The notes: a model not told the origin generated them from the sequence alone. A stretch of 64,000 bases of DNA from Verrucomicrobiales bacterium (GCA_016795505.1 JAEUHH010000098.1:1-64000); one strand, 5' to 3'. Shown: positions 6,148 to 15,566, counted from the stretch's first letter. Made by a program: numbers and translations.

Positions 6148-7359
6148 TCAGTCCTCGATGCGTATGTTCGCGGGGGGCTCGATGGGGTAGCCAAAGTGGT
6201 CGAAGGCGAAGCGCCACCGGCTCTGGATCTCCTCGACGCGGGCGCGGGCGATGCGGTGCTCGTTCGGCTCGTAGTCGCGGATGGAATCGACGTAGCGGGC
6301 GATGTGGGCGAGGCCTTCGTCGCGGTGGCCGATGCCGAGGCGGTCGTAGATGCGGCCGATCTCGCCGAGGGGATCGGCGGTGAGGGCTTCGTAGCTGGTC
6401 TCGTAGAGGTCGCCGGGCGGGAGGCTTGCGCGGTCCTGCAGGTAGCGCTGCATGAGCTCGGCGTAGATGTCGATGGTGAGGCGGTGGGTATCGACGCCGG
6501 AGAAGTCCTGCCAGGCGAAGGCGTTGTAAAGGCGGGGGAATTTCCCGATGCTGCTGCGATACACGGGGTAGGGGTTCCGCACGATGTGGACGAACTTGGC
6601 GTCGGGATACAGGCGCTTGAGCAGGGGGATGCGGGCGGTGGAGGCGGGATTTTTGAAGAGGAGCTGGCGGCCGCCTTTGACGAAGCTGAGCTTGCGGATG
6701 AGGAAGTCGTAGGCCCGCTCGAAGGCCTCGCGCTCGGCATCGCTGACGCCGGTGAAGAAGAGGGCGCGGCGGCTGTAGTCGTCGCTGTGGCGGGGGAAGT
6801 AGTAAATGTTGAAGTAGCAGAGGGGATTCAGGTTTCCCAGGGCCATCTCCTCCTCCTGCGGCTCCTCGAGGGAGAGGCGGACGTTGTCATAACCGCGGGT
6901 GGTGGGAAGGATCTTCCGGATGACGGAGCGGCCGATCTCGACTTTGGGGCCGATCATGTCCCAGGGCATGGTCGTCTCGCCGAAGTCGATGAAGCCGAAC
7001 TGGGGATCGCGGCTGAGGAGATTGTGCAGGTGGGTGGTGCCGCTGCGCCAGTGGCCGATGAGGAAGATGGGGGGCTTTTCCACCCGATGCTCGCGGATGG
7101 CGCGGCCCCAGCGGGCGGACTCGTAGGCGGCCCAGGGGAGCCGGCCGAGAAAGGCGGCCCAGGTGACGAGGCGCTGGCGGCGGGAGCGGGCGGTGTAGCC
7201 GCCCTGGCGGTTCACCTGGGTGAAAAAGGTGCTGGGATTGGCACCGGCCAGCGGGTGCAGGATGGGGCCGCGCTCGGCGGCGGCGCGCTCGAGGGTCCAG
7301 CGGGTCTTGGGCACGGAGTCGGAGGCGGGATCGGAAGGGGCGGTCGCGGGGTGGGACAT
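6148..7359 (-). CDS. PAPS-dependent sulfotransferase family protein
   Basis: A 403-residue sulfotransferase. The 5'-phosphosulfate loop is IFLIGHWRSGTTHL (residues 98-111), with the Arg-Ser-Gly-Thr-Thr core. The 3'-phosphate region is VRNPYPVYRSSIGKF near residue 250, preceded by FKNPASTARIP. It should transfer sulfate from PAPS to an unknown acceptor. ATG 7359 is chosen; the frame continues upstream into the divergent proC promoter without a plausible domain. The gene may be co-transcribed with the desaturase downstream, suggesting a lipid or glycolipid acceptor, which is inference only. Confidence 0.8.
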   Translation of the reverse strand: MSHPATAPSDPASDSVPKTRWTLERAAAERGPILHPLAGANPSTFFTQVNRQGGYTARSRRQRLVTWAAFLGRLPWAAYESARWGRAIREHRVEKPPIFLIGHWRSGTTHLHNLLSRDPQFGFIDFGETTMPWDMIGPKVEIGRSVIRKILPTTRGYDNVRLSLEEPQEEEMALGNLNPLCYFNIYYFPRHSDDYSRRALFFTGVSDAEREAFERAYDFLIRKLSFVKGGRQLLFKNPASTARIPLLKRLYPDAKFVHIVRNPYPVYRSSIGKFPRLYNAFAWQDFSGVDTHRLTIDIYAELMQRYLQDRASLPPGDLYETSYEALTADPLGEIGRIYDRLGIGHRDEGLAHIARYVDSIRDYEPNEHRIARARVEEIQSRWRFAFDHFGYPIEPPANIRIED

Positions 7360-7474
7360 GGGAGGGACGGGAGCATAGCGCGGTTTCTCCGGGACGCGAG
7401 TGTCAGATGCGGGAGCCGGCGGGCGGCTCGCAATGGGGCTGGACGGACGGGCGTTTCGCGGCGAGATACGGGAC

Positions 7475-8272
7475 ATGACTTTAGGCATTATCGGCTGTGG
7501 CAAGATGGGCCGGGCGCTGCTCGGCGGCATACTCAGGGCGGGCATCGTGGAGCCCGGGTCGGTGTGGGTGCACGACGCCCATGCCGAGTCGGCGGCGGCC
7601 ACGGTGGCGGAACTCGGGGTGCGGAACGCGGGCGACAACGCGACGGTGATCGAGCGGGCCGATACGGTGCTGCTGTGTGTGAAGCCGCAGACTTTTCCCA
7701 GCATGCTGGCCGAGCTGGGCGGTGCCGGGGGGCGCTTGCTGATTTCCATCGCCGCGGGGATCCGGATCGGGACGATGGAGCAGGCCACCGGTGGGCGGCA
7801 CCGGGTGGTTCGGGTGATGCCCAACACGCCGGCGCTGGTCGGCCGCGGTGCCTCGGCCTACGCCCTCGGCGCCTCCGCGACGGAAGCCGATGCGGCGCTG
7901 ACGGAGCGGCTGCTGGGATCGGTGGGCTATGTGACGCGGGTGACGGAGGATCTTATCGATGCGGTGACGGCGGTGAGCGGCTCCGGGCCGGCCTATGTGT
8001 TCTTCCTGGTGGAGTCGATGGTGCGGGCCGGCGTGGACCTGGGGCTCGACGAGCGGACGGCGCTGGATCTTTCCATTCACACGGTGGCGGGCGCGGCGGA
8101 GCTGATGCTGGCCAGCCCGGAGAGTCCGGCGCAACTGCGGGAGAATGTGACCAGTCCGAATGGGACGACGTTCGCGGCGCTGGAGTCCTTCCGCGCCAAT
8201 GGATTCGACCGCATCGTCCGCGAGGCGCTGCGGGCGGCGCGGGACCGGGGGGTGGAGCTGGGAAAAGGCTAA
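7475..8272 (+). CDS. proC: Pyrroline-5-carboxylate reductase
   Basis: A 265-residue enzyme of normal length, catalysing the last step of proline synthesis (P5C plus NAD(P)H to L-proline). The N-terminal Rossmann motif is IIGCGKMGRALLGG. The C-terminal helical domain has the family signature with AVSGSGPAYVF, then the VTSPNGTTFAALESF segment close to the end. ATG 7475 gives the classical MTLGIIGCG start; an upstream in-frame start at 7400 would add an unrelated tail. The gene is divergent from the sulfotransferase with 115 bp between. Confidence 0.95.
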   Translation: MTLGIIGCGKMGRALLGGILRAGIVEPGSVWVHDAHAESAAATVAELGVRNAGDNATVIERADTVLLCVKPQTFPSMLAELGGAGGRLLISIAAGIRIGTMEQATGGRHRVVRVMPNTPALVGRGASAYALGASATEADAALTERLLGSVGYVTRVTEDLIDAVTAVSGSGPAYVFFLVESMVRAGVDLGLDERTALDLSIHTVAGAAELMLASPESPAQLRENVTSPNGTTFAALESFRANGFDRIVREALRAARDRGVELGKG

Positions 8273-8337
8273 AAAGAGCGGTCGGGCGAGCGAAGTCGGT
8301 TGGAAAACCATCTCCGGTGTGGCATCTTGGCGGCGGT

Positions 8338-8376
8338 CAGGCCGGTGCCCCTTCGGTAGAGGTGCCGGCCTGCTTT
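8338..8376 (+). terminator. GC-rich hairpin after proC
   Basis: CAGGCCGG (8338-8345) pairs with CCGGCCTG (8365-8372), with a further CC/GG pair inside, followed by CTTTCC. It may terminate proC, although the T run is short, or it may lie in the leader of the next gene, which starts at 8396. Confidence 0.4.
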
Positions 8377-8395
8377 CCATCCTGCCATCGCACCC

Positions 8396-9820
8396 ATGCA
8401 TTCGCTCCGCCAATCCTACGAAGCCCACGGTCAGGGCCATGTTTTCCGCCATTTCGACACCCTGGACGCCGCCGGTCAGGCTGAGCTGATCCGGCAGGCC
8501 GGCGAGATCGATCTGGACGAGGTGGACCACCTTTTCGACACGCTGGTGCGCCATCCCGGGGCCGGGAACGATGCCATTGCCGAGGGGCTGAGCCCGGCCG
8601 AGTTCATTCCGTTGCCCGACCGCGGCGGTGACGCGGCGCGCTGGGCAGAGGCCGCGGCGGCCGGCGAGGCGGCGCTGCGGGCGGGCCGGGTGGCGGCGTT
8701 CACGGTGGCGGGCGGGCAGGGGACCCGGCTCGGCTTTGATGGTCCGAAGGGCACCTTTCCCGTGACGCCGGTGCGGCACGCCTCGCTGTTCCAGGTGTTT
8801 GCGGAGAAAATCGCGGCCGCGGGCGAGCGCTACGGGCGAGCGGTGCCGTGGTTCATCATGACCTCGACCATCAATCACGCCGACACGGTGGCGTTCTTCG
8901 AGGCCAACGGCCATTTCGGGCTCGACCCGGAGCAGGTGCATTTCTTCAGCCAGGGACTGATGCCGGCGGTGGATGGCGACGGGCGCATCCTGATGAGCGG
9001 GCCGGGCGAGATTGCGCTGAGTCCGGACGGGCATGGCGGGTCCCTGCGGGCGCTGGTGCGCAGTGGGGCGGTCGCGACGATGGAGGCGGCCGGCATCGAC
9101 CTGATCAGTTACTTCCAGGTGGACAATCCCCTGGTGCGCTGCATCGACCCGGCCTTCATCGGCTTTCATTTGCTGGGCGGATCGGAGTTGTCGAGCAAGG
9201 CGCTGCCAAAGGCTTATCCCGAGGAGAAAGTCGGCATCTTCTGCCGCGATGCCGCGGGCCGCGACGTGGTCATCGAGTATTCCGACATGCCCGACCGGCT
9301 CACCCACGAGCGCGATGCCGACGGGCAATTGCGGTTCCGCGCCGGGAGCATCGCGATCCACCTGTTCGACCGCGACTTCGTGAAACGCCTCGGCACCGGC
9401 GGCGACGCCTCCGTGGCGCTGCCCTTCCACCGGGCGCACAAGAAAGTGCCGCATGTGGACGGGACCGGCGCCCGCGTCGAACCGACCGAGCCGAACGGCT
9501 GGAAGTTCGAGATGTTCGTTTTCGACGCCCTGCCTTTCGCGAAGAATCCCGTCATCATCGAGACGGCACGGGAGGACGACTTTTCGCCGGTGAAAAACGC
9601 CAGCGGCAACGATTCGCCGCAGACCTCGCGGGACGATCAACTGCGCCAGTATGCCCGCTGGGCGAAGGCCGCCGGGATCGACCTCGCCACCGATGGGACC
9701 GGGCTGCCGACCGTGGCTTTCGAAGTCACCCCGCGGTTTGCCGACACGACGGAGCGATTCGTCGCCGCCTGGCGAGCGCTGGCCGATCCGCCAGCCATCG
9801 GCGAGGGGACCATCCTCTGA
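8396..9820 (+). CDS. UTP-dependent sugar-1-phosphate uridylyltransferase (UDPGP/UAP family)
   Basis: A 474-residue nucleotidyltransferase of the eukaryotic-type UDPGP family (UDP-N-acetylglucosamine or UDP-glucose pyrophosphorylase). The nucleotide loop is VAGGQGTRLGFDGPKG (residues about 103-118); further family motifs are the VPWFIMTS segment, FFSQGLMPA, the GPGEIALSPDGHGG loop, the YFQVDNPLV strand and KFEMFVFDALP. UAP1-like features predominate, so UDP-GlcNAc or a related UDP-sugar is the likely product; specificity is not provable here. ATG 8396 follows a hairpin by about 20 bp. The proposed role is supplying activated sugars for envelope glycans. Confidence 0.85.
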   Translation: MHSLRQSYEAHGQGHVFRHFDTLDAAGQAELIRQAGEIDLDEVDHLFDTLVRHPGAGNDAIAEGLSPAEFIPLPDRGGDAARWAEAAAAGEAALRAGRVAAFTVAGGQGTRLGFDGPKGTFPVTPVRHASLFQVFAEKIAAAGERYGRAVPWFIMTSTINHADTVAFFEANGHFGLDPEQVHFFSQGLMPAVDGDGRILMSGPGEIALSPDGHGGSLRALVRSGAVATMEAAGIDLISYFQVDNPLVRCIDPAFIGFHLLGGSELSSKALPKAYPEEKVGIFCRDAAGRDVVIEYSDMPDRLTHERDADGQLRFRAGSIAIHLFDRDFVKRLGTGGDASVALPFHRAHKKVPHVDGTGARVEPTEPNGWKFEMFVFDALPFAKNPVIIETAREDDFSPVKNASGNDSPQTSRDDQLRQYARWAKAAGIDLATDGTGLPTVAFEVTPRFADTTERFVAAWRALADPPAIGEGTIL

Positions 9821-9916
9821 AAAGCACCGCCCCCACCGCGCTCACCCGGAAAAGAATCCGCTGGAGTCCGCGACCGGCCTCGTTATTTTGCCAGTCGTCG
9901 TATCGCCCCCTCCGTC

Positions 9917-10354
9917 ATGACCCTGTCCCGCTCCCTCTTCGCGACCGCCATCGGTCTGCTGTCCCTCGTCTGGACCTCCTGTCAGTCCGTGCCGAAGCTC
10001 CCACCGCCGGTGCCGGTGAAGATCGAGGGCCTGTCCGTCGTGTCGGGCGTGTTTCAGGGCCGCATCGAAGCCTACGCCGACGTGACCGGCTACCTGTCGA
10101 ACGGCGCCAGCCAGCTCCTCGAGCCGCGGCAGTGGCGGGAGGGCTACCGGCTCTACATCGAACTCACCGAGCAGCCGCCCGGCGATGGCGTCGTCGGCAC
10201 CACCGCCCTGGTGCCCTTTCAGCGCCGCATCCCCATCGAGATCGGCGGACTCGCGCCCGGCGTCTATTTGATCCATGTGAATGGCAAAGAGGAGCACCTC
10301 GAGATCGACGGCGCCGGTCTGCGGCCCGCCGCGGATCGCGGTCAATTCCTCTGA
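9917..10354 (+). CDS. Small secreted or lipoprotein of unknown function
   Basis: A 145-residue protein. An N-terminal hydrophobic segment (SLFATAIGLLSLVW) ends at TSC, which could be a lipidated cysteine at residue 22, although a Trp at -3 is not a standard lipobox. The rest is predominantly beta, with a GRIEAYADVTGYL segment and a C-terminal PGVYLIHVNGKEEHLEI hairpin, resembling an immunoglobulin-like or transthyretin-like sandwich; that is inference. It lies between the UDP-sugar pyrophosphorylase and the thioredoxin-like gene, 96 bp after the former. No family is recognised. Confidence 0.6.
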   Translation: MTLSRSLFATAIGLLSLVWTSCQSVPKLPPPVPVKIEGLSVVSGVFQGRIEAYADVTGYLSNGASQLLEPRQWREGYRLYIELTEQPPGDGVVGTTALVPFQRRIPIEIGGLAPGVYLIHVNGKEEHLEIDGAGLRPAADRGQFL

Positions 10355-10501
10355 TCGCCCCGCTCCCGCGCATCCGGCGTTGCCCTCGGGGCTGTCGGCT
10401 CTTAAGATCGGCCCCGGAGGCTGTGTCCCGGCCGGGTGTCACCGGCTTTCGTGCCTGAGAGGCCCGGCTCCTCCGTCTGATCGTTCACAACCGCTGCCTG
10501 T

Positions 10502-11374
10502 ATGAAAAAAATGCCGCTCACCTCCCTCCGCGCCCTCGCGGTCGTTGCCATCTCCCTCGGGACCGTCTCGGCGGAGACCGTGAAGGAGATCGTCCAAAAG
10601 TTCGAAAGCCAGAAAGCCGAGGCCCTCGCCGCCTATCTCGCGGCCAATGCCTCCGCTCCCGATGCCGCCGAGGCCGAGGACCTGCTCGTCGAAGCCTACG
10701 GTAAAGCCGGCGAAGTCGACAAGGCCTCCGCCATTTTCCAAAAACGCTACGACGCCCAGCCGAAAGGCGCCCAGGCCAATCTTCAGGCCCTGATCGGCGG
10801 CGTCATCCATCCGCAGTTCGAGTTGCTCGTCGGCGCCGGGAAAAAAGATGCCGCCCGCGCCCTGCTGGAGAAAGCCCAGGCCGATCTCGCCGCCCATCCC
10901 CAGGCCTCGCAGATCCAGCAGTTCTTCGACGGCCTGGCCGGCGAACTGAGCAAGCCGGCAGTCGGCGACTCCATGGAGATCGCCTTCACCGCCACCGACG
11001 GCAGCGCGGTCGATCTGGCCAAAATGAAGGGCAAAGTCGTGCTGGTCGACTTTTGGGCGACCTGGTGCGGCCCCTGCGTCGCCGAGATGCCAAACGTGAT
11101 CGCCGCCTACAGCAAGTTCAAGGACAAGGGCTTCGAAGTGGTCGGCATTTCCCTGGATCAGGACCGCGCCGCGCTGGATGGCTTCACCAAGCAGAACGGC
11201 ATGACTTGGCCGCAGCACTTTGATGGCATGGGCTGGGACAGCGAATTGGTGAAGAAGTTCGGCATCCGCGGCATTCCCGCCACCTTCCTCATTGGCAAGG
11301 ACGGCAAGATCGCCGCCAGCGACCTCCGGGGGGAGGAGTTGGAGTCGAATCTGGCCCGCCTGCTGGCCGAATGA
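10502..11374 (+). CDS. TlpA/ResA-like thiol-disulfide oxidoreductase
   Basis: A 290-residue exported protein. A signal peptide occupies residues 1-22. Residues 25-150 are helical and TPR-like (LVEAYGKAGEVDKASAIF), and residues 155-288 form a thioredoxin/AhpC-TSA domain with the WCGPC active site near residue 187. The GIPATFLIGKDGKI segment carries the cis-Pro typical of thioredoxins. It probably reduces or isomerises disulfides in the periplasm, for example during cytochrome c maturation; partners are not nearby. ATG 10502 is the only start giving a signal peptide. The OmpH-like gene follows on the same strand after 76 bp. Confidence 0.85.
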   Translation: MKKMPLTSLRALAVVAISLGTVSAETVKEIVQKFESQKAEALAAYLAANASAPDAAEAEDLLVEAYGKAGEVDKASAIFQKRYDAQPKGAQANLQALIGGVIHPQFELLVGAGKKDAARALLEKAQADLAAHPQASQIQQFFDGLAGELSKPAVGDSMEIAFTATDGSAVDLAKMKGKVVLVDFWATWCGPCVAEMPNVIAAYSKFKDKGFEVVGISLDQDRAALDGFTKQNGMTWPQHFDGMGWDSELVKKFGIRGIPATFLIGKDGKIAASDLRGEELESNLARLLAE

Positions 11375-11450
11375 GCCGTCACAGCCGGCTGCCGGGAGAC
11401 AACTCTCCCCGATTATCTCAACGATCTTAGCCAAACATCAGTCGCATCTC

Positions 11451-12071
11451 ATGAAAGTTCCCAGCTTTTTCGCCAGTCTGCTGCTCCTCGTGGCCGTGGC
11501 ACCCCATGCCGTTGCCCAGCAGGGCGGTGGGGTCGCCGTGCTCGACATCGACCGCGTCGCCAAGACCCTGCGCATCGACCAGAGCGTGCTCACCGAACTC
11601 AAGCAGGTCGAGACCAGCCTGAATTCCCAGCTCAGCCAGGTCCGGGCCAATCTGCAGCAGCAGATGAACCAGATCGAGGCCAAGTTCGGCCCCGAAAAGA
11701 CCCCCGAGGCCCAGGCGCAGATCGTCGAAGCCAACCGCAAGCTCAACGCCGACTTCAATGCCGTGCGCAACGAGGCGCAGACCCGCATGACGGCTGCCAA
11801 ATTGCAGAAGATCAATGAGTTCCGCGACCAGTTGCGGCCCATCGCCCAGGCGGCGGCTAAAGCCCGAGGCCTTCAGGTCGTCCTCACCGTGGCGCCGGAA
11901 GTCTACGCCTACGCGCCAGAGGTGGACATCACCGACGACGTGATCAAGGCGGCAAAGGAAGCCGGTCTCGAGCAGCCCGAGGCTCCCGCGCCCGATCCGC
12001 AGGCGGCCCCGGCGGCGACTCCGGCCCCTGCCGCGACCCCGGCGGCCGAAAAGGGCAAAGCCGGGCAGTGA
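11451..12071 (+). CDS. OmpH/Skp family periplasmic chaperone-like protein
   Basis: A 206-residue exported protein. A signal peptide (residues 1-22, ending AVAQQ) is followed by the OmpH pattern: a VAVLDIDRVAKTL strand, a long coiled coil (residues about 45-120) rich in Gln, Leu and Glu, and the conserved tail with GLQVVLTVAPEVYAYAPEVDITDDVIK-like content read in parts. The last 35 residues are Ala/Pro low complexity. Skp chaperones carry outer-membrane proteins across the periplasm. ATG 11451 is chosen because upstream codons in this frame overlap the thioredoxin gene. No BamA is nearby. Confidence 0.8.
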   Translation: MKVPSFFASLLLLVAVAPHAVAQQGGGVAVLDIDRVAKTLRIDQSVLTELKQVETSLNSQLSQVRANLQQQMNQIEAKFGPEKTPEAQAQIVEANRKLNADFNAVRNEAQTRMTAAKLQKINEFRDQLRPIAQAAAKARGLQVVLTVAPEVYAYAPEVDITDDVIKAAKEAGLEQPEAPAPDPQAAPAATPAPAATPAAEKGKAGQ

Positions 12072-12093
12072 CCGGCTCTCCGGTCCCGGACCC

Positions 12094-12543
12094 ATGGCCC
12101 GCGGCGGCATTTCCTGGCTCGGAGGCGGCCTCGTGACTGCCCAGGTGACCTGTTGCTGCCTGCTCATCTGGCTCGGTTGGCGGGGCGTGCTGGGAACGGT
12201 CTGGCTGTGGCCCGGCGTGATCGCCGGGATCGGCGTGAGTGTCGCTGGTGTGCGGGCGATGCGGCTTTCCCGGCTGAAAATCACCCCCGAACCCGGCGAG
12301 CAGGCCGCGCTGGTTGACTCGGGCATCTACAGCCACATCCGACACCCCATGTATGCCGGACTGCTGCTGGCTTTTGGCATGTTCGCCATCGGCGGCGGCA
12401 TTCCGGGCGGCGTGACGTGGCTGGTGCTGTTCCTCGTGTTGTGGGCCAAGCTCAGCATCGAGGAAAGACTCTGGATGCGGCGCGACCCCGCCTATGCCGG
12501 CTATTGTGCCCGCACCCGGCGCCTGATTCCCGGTCTCTGGTGA
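12094..12543 (+). CDS. Isoprenylcysteine carboxyl methyltransferase-like membrane protein
   Basis: A 149-residue membrane protein with four hydrophobic segments. The C-terminal half carries the ICMT/PEMT signature: SGIYSHIRHPMYAGLLL (about residues 80-97), then a hydrophobic helix, then the EERLWMRRDPAYAGYCARTRR motif with the conserved Glu-Glu-Arg. Such bacterial proteins are SAM-dependent methyltransferases of unclear substrate. It lies 22 bp downstream of the OmpH gene on the same strand and may share its transcript. Confidence 0.8.
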   Translation: MARGGISWLGGGLVTAQVTCCCLLIWLGWRGVLGTVWLWPGVIAGIGVSVAGVRAMRLSRLKITPEPGEQAALVDSGIYSHIRHPMYAGLLLAFGMFAIGGGIPGGVTWLVLFLVLWAKLSIEERLWMRRDPAYAGYCARTRRLIPGLW

Positions 12544-12580
12544 GCGGTGGCGGCTCAATGAGGCTTGCGGATGGGGGAAC

Positions 12581-12642
12581 AACAGGGTTGAATCGTCGAT
12601 GAAACCCTGTTTGATCGGAGATCAAACCCTGTTGCATCGGAA
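12581..12642. repeat. GATCGG palindromic repeat, copy 2
   Basis: Contains ACAGGGTTGAATCG, then AAACCCTGTTTGATCGGA (12602-12619) and AAACCCTGTTGCATCGGA (12624-12641). It lies between the methyltransferase and the sulfatase and makes a false upstream start (ATG 12599) in the sulfatase frame. Confidence 0.8.
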
Positions 12643-12652
12643 AAACGACCCC

Positions 12653-14146
12653 ATGAAAACGCTCCCGATTCTCGCCCTCCTCCTGGCCCTGGCCTGCCCG
12701 GCGCCTGCCCGATCCGAAGACCTCGCCGGCTCGCGGCCGAATGTGATCCTGGTCATCACCGACGATCAGGGCTATGGGCCGATCGGCCGGCACGGGCATC
12801 CGTGGCTGCGGACGCCGCATCTCGATGCGCTCTACGATGCCAGCACGCGTTTCACCGCGTTCCAGGTCGCGCCGACGTGTTCCCCGACGCGTTCGTCGAT
12901 CATGACCGGCCGGCATCCCGAGAAAAACGGCATCACCCACACCATCCTCGAGCGCGAGCGGTTGGCGCCCGGCGCGGTGACGCTGCCCCAGAGCCTGAGG
13001 GAGGCCGGCTATGCCACGGGTATTTTCGGCAAGTGGCACCTCGGGGACGAGGCGGAATATCAGCCGGAGCGGCGTGGATTCGACGAGGTGTTCATCCACG
13101 GCGCGGGCGGGATCGGGCAGAAGTACGACTGCTCCTGCGCCGACGCGCCGGACAACACCTACACGGACCCGGTGATCCGGCATAACGGCAAATTTGTGAA
13201 AACGCGCGGCTTTTGCACCGATGTCTTCTTCCAGGCGGCACTCGGCTGGATCAAAAGCCGGCGGGAGGAGGCGGGCAAGCCTTTCTTCGCCTACATTTCG
13301 ACGAACGCGCCGCACGGCCCCTTCATTGCCCCGGAGAAAAATGCCCGGCGCTTCACCGATCTCGGCTTTGGCAGGGAGCAGGCCGGCTTTTATGGGATGA
13401 TCGAGAACATCGACGAGAACATCGGCCTGATGACGGCCAAGCTGGGCGAGTGGGGATTGTTGGAGAAGACGGTGGTTATCTTCATGTCAGACAACGGCAT
13501 GACCGGCGGCGGGTCGGGCAAGCCGGGCCAGGCGATGGGCCGCGATGCCGAGGGGCGCGAGATGCTGCCCTACAACGCGGGGATGAAGGGGCTGAAGGGC
13601 GGCGTGGAAGAGGGCGGGGTGCGGGTGCCGTTTTTCGTTCGTTGGGATGGGCGGATCGCGGCGGGGCGCGATATCGGCACCCTGGCGGCGCACATCGACA
13701 TTTTTCCGACCCTGGCGGCGCTGGCGGGGGCGAAAGTCCCGGCTGCGCAGGTCGAGGGCCGCAGCCTGCTGCCGCTGATCGCCGATCCCAAGGCGCCGTG
13801 GGAAGACCGGGCGATTTTTGCCCACGTGTGCCGCTGGCCGAGCGGTTCCGAGCCGAACGACCACCAGTGGGAAAAGTTCTCGGTGCGCACGCAGCGCTAT
13901 CGTCTGGTGGGCACCGATGCGCTCTACGACATGGAGGCGGATCCGGGGCAGAAGACGAACGTGATCGATCGCCACCCGGAGGTGGCCGCGGAGATGAAGG
14001 CGGCCTTCGACCGGTATTGGAAGGAGGCCCGCCCGCTGATGGTCAACGAGACCGCCCCGATGTCTCCGACGCAACCCTACCACGAATGGTATGCCAGTCA
14101 GGCGGCGGCCGGCGGCATCCCGGACTGGGTGGCGCCGGAGTTGTGA
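12653..14146 (+). CDS. Secreted sulfatase (arylsulfatase family)
   Basis: A 497-residue sulfatase. A signal peptide covers residues 1-19 when ATG 12653 is used; the upstream ATG at 12599 lies in a repeat and would hide the signal, so it is rejected. The catalytic formylglycine motif CSPTRSSIMTGRHP is near residue 79, with the NVILVITDDQG metal-binding strand before it and GKWHLG after it. Further features are the VIFMSDNG strand and a LYDMEADPGQKTNV C-terminal signature. It should hydrolyse sulfate esters, probably on polysaccharides, as is common in Verrucomicrobiota and Planctomycetota. The activating FGly enzyme is not in the window. Confidence 0.9.
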   Translation: MKTLPILALLLALACPAPARSEDLAGSRPNVILVITDDQGYGPIGRHGHPWLRTPHLDALYDASTRFTAFQVAPTCSPTRSSIMTGRHPEKNGITHTILERERLAPGAVTLPQSLREAGYATGIFGKWHLGDEAEYQPERRGFDEVFIHGAGGIGQKYDCSCADAPDNTYTDPVIRHNGKFVKTRGFCTDVFFQAALGWIKSRREEAGKPFFAYISTNAPHGPFIAPEKNARRFTDLGFGREQAGFYGMIENIDENIGLMTAKLGEWGLLEKTVVIFMSDNGMTGGGSGKPGQAMGRDAEGREMLPYNAGMKGLKGGVEEGGVRVPFFVRWDGRIAAGRDIGTLAAHIDIFPTLAALAGAKVPAAQVEGRSLLPLIADPKAPWEDRAIFAHVCRWPSGSEPNDHQWEKFSVRTQRYRLVGTDALYDMEADPGQKTNVIDRHPEVAAEMKAAFDRYWKEARPLMVNETAPMSPTQPYHEWYASQAAAGGIPDWVAPEL

Positions 14147-14167
14147 ACCTGGTTGGGTGCCGTCCGG

Positions 14168-15376
14168 TCAATCCAGCTTCGGCGTGTAGAGTGGCAGCTC
14201 GAAGTTCGGCCTCAGATCATCCACCGTCTGCCAGGTCTGGAGGCTGCGGTAGGTGGAAAGGGGCACGAGGCGCAGGGTGACTTCTTCGCCGATCTGCTGG
14301 CTTGCGATGCTGGTGTATTTGCGGTTGAACACGATGCCGTGGGCGACGCGGATGCGGTCGTACGGGTAGTTGCCCATGGTGTCGCGGACGACGATGTACT
14401 CGAAGACGCCGAGGGCGTTGTTGTAGGGCACGTCGGCGAGGTTTTTCAGCTCCGACTTCTCGACCAGGCGCAGGGTGAGATCGACCACGGCCGGTTGCAG
14501 GTCGGTGACGACGGGAGTGTTGCCGGGTGAGTTGGTCATCTTCTCCATGCCGGGCGGAAGATCGGATTTGGCGGCGGCGGCTGGGGAAGCGGAGGAAACG
14601 ATCTGGCTCTTCACCGCCGGAGCGCGCTTCTCGGGCACGTGACCGACGTAGCTGCCGTGGATGCGCAGATACACGCCAAAATCGGCGGCGACCCGCTCGG
14701 CCCAGGCCTGGGAATCCTCGCTGCCGTAGTGGATGCCGTCGGTGGAGGGGTAGGGATCGGTGAACTTGGTGAATTTGCGGCTCTCGAAGACGGCGCCGTT
14801 GTATTCCTTGACCACGTCGGCCATCAGGGTGGCGAGTTCCTCCTGCAATTCCGGCGGGTAGCGGTTCTCATGCGAGTGGGGAGGCAGGATCCAGTATCCC
14901 TTGGCGCCGTTGCGGGTGATGGCGTAGCACATCTGGTCGATGAGGGAGCGGACTTCGGCGACGTTCTCCTCCTTCGGCCGTCGCTTGGAGCGCAGGGTGG
15001 CGTAGAGATTGACGCCGGTCTGGACGACGACGATGTCGGGGCGGATGTCGTCGATGAGGTTTTCGATTTTCGGCACGGCCTTGACGTAACCGAGGCGCTT
15101 TTCATCCTCGGGTGTCTTTTCCCAGTAGCCGATGGTGCTGGGAAGGGGTTGGAAACTGCTCAACCAGTAGTAGGGGCTGGCTCCGCCGGCGACGACGGTA
15201 TAGACATCAAGCCCATACTCGCGCAGTCGAGTGTCGAGCGTTTTGCCAAAGGCGCCAATGCTGAAGGAGTCGCCCAGGTAGAGGACTTTGTCCGCCGGTT
15301 CGCTGACGGCTTGTCCAGAGGTCGGACCGAGCGCCAGAAACAGGCCCAAAAGAGGAAGTGCTGTGTGTCTCCGCAT
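14168..15376 (-). CDS. Exported SGNH/GDSL-type hydrolase
   Basis: A 402-residue protein with an N-terminal signal peptide (residues 1-23). Block I is VLYLGDSFSIGAFG with the nucleophile Ser, block III lies near GVNLYATLRSK, and the C-terminal Asp-x-x-His is STDGIHYG. Residues about 250-402 form a second part after an Ala-rich linker with no recognised domain. SGNH enzymes of this type often act on acetyl groups of polysaccharide. It is convergent with the sulfatase (21 bp between stops). The upstream region 15377-15500 is AT-rich and probably holds its promoter. Confidence 0.75.
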   Translation of the reverse strand: MRRHTALPLLGLFLALGPTSGQAVSEPADKVLYLGDSFSIGAFGKTLDTRLREYGLDVYTVVAGGASPYYWLSSFQPLPSTIGYWEKTPEDEKRLGYVKAVPKIENLIDDIRPDIVVVQTGVNLYATLRSKRRPKEENVAEVRSLIDQMCYAITRNGAKGYWILPPHSHENRYPPELQEELATLMADVVKEYNGAVFESRKFTKFTDPYPSTDGIHYGSEDSQAWAERVAADFGVYLRIHGSYVGHVPEKRAPAVKSQIVSSASPAAAAKSDLPPGMEKMTNSPGNTPVVTDLQPAVVDLTLRLVEKSELKNLADVPYNNALGVFEYIVVRDTMGNYPYDRIRVAHGIVFNRKYTSIASQQIGEEVTLRLVPLSTYRSLQTWQTVDDLRPNFELPLYTPKLD

Positions 15377-15566
15377 GGTGAAGCGGGACGATTTTATAAA
15401 ATTTTGAGAGAATTACAAGTAATGATTTACACGATTAAGAATTTCGAGAAAAGAGCGCTGAAAGTTTTCGCAAAAATGAAATGATTGTCCCATTGGATGG
15501 GGTGGGGAGTGGTCGGAGGTTGGATCGGTCGGTCGAGGTGGGAGCGGAGCCTCGGCGCCCGGTCGA

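Noticed and set aside
4781-8484. Long plus-strand frames of 439 and 809 codons opposite the desaturase, sulfotransferase and proC region
   Set aside because: They are shadows of real genes in GC-rich DNA: extremely Gly/Ala/Glu/Asp/Val-biased, with no domains and antisense to clear enzymes.
12599-12652. An upstream start for the sulfatase
   Set aside because: The extra 18 codons are encoded by a GATCGG repeat and would bury the signal peptide.
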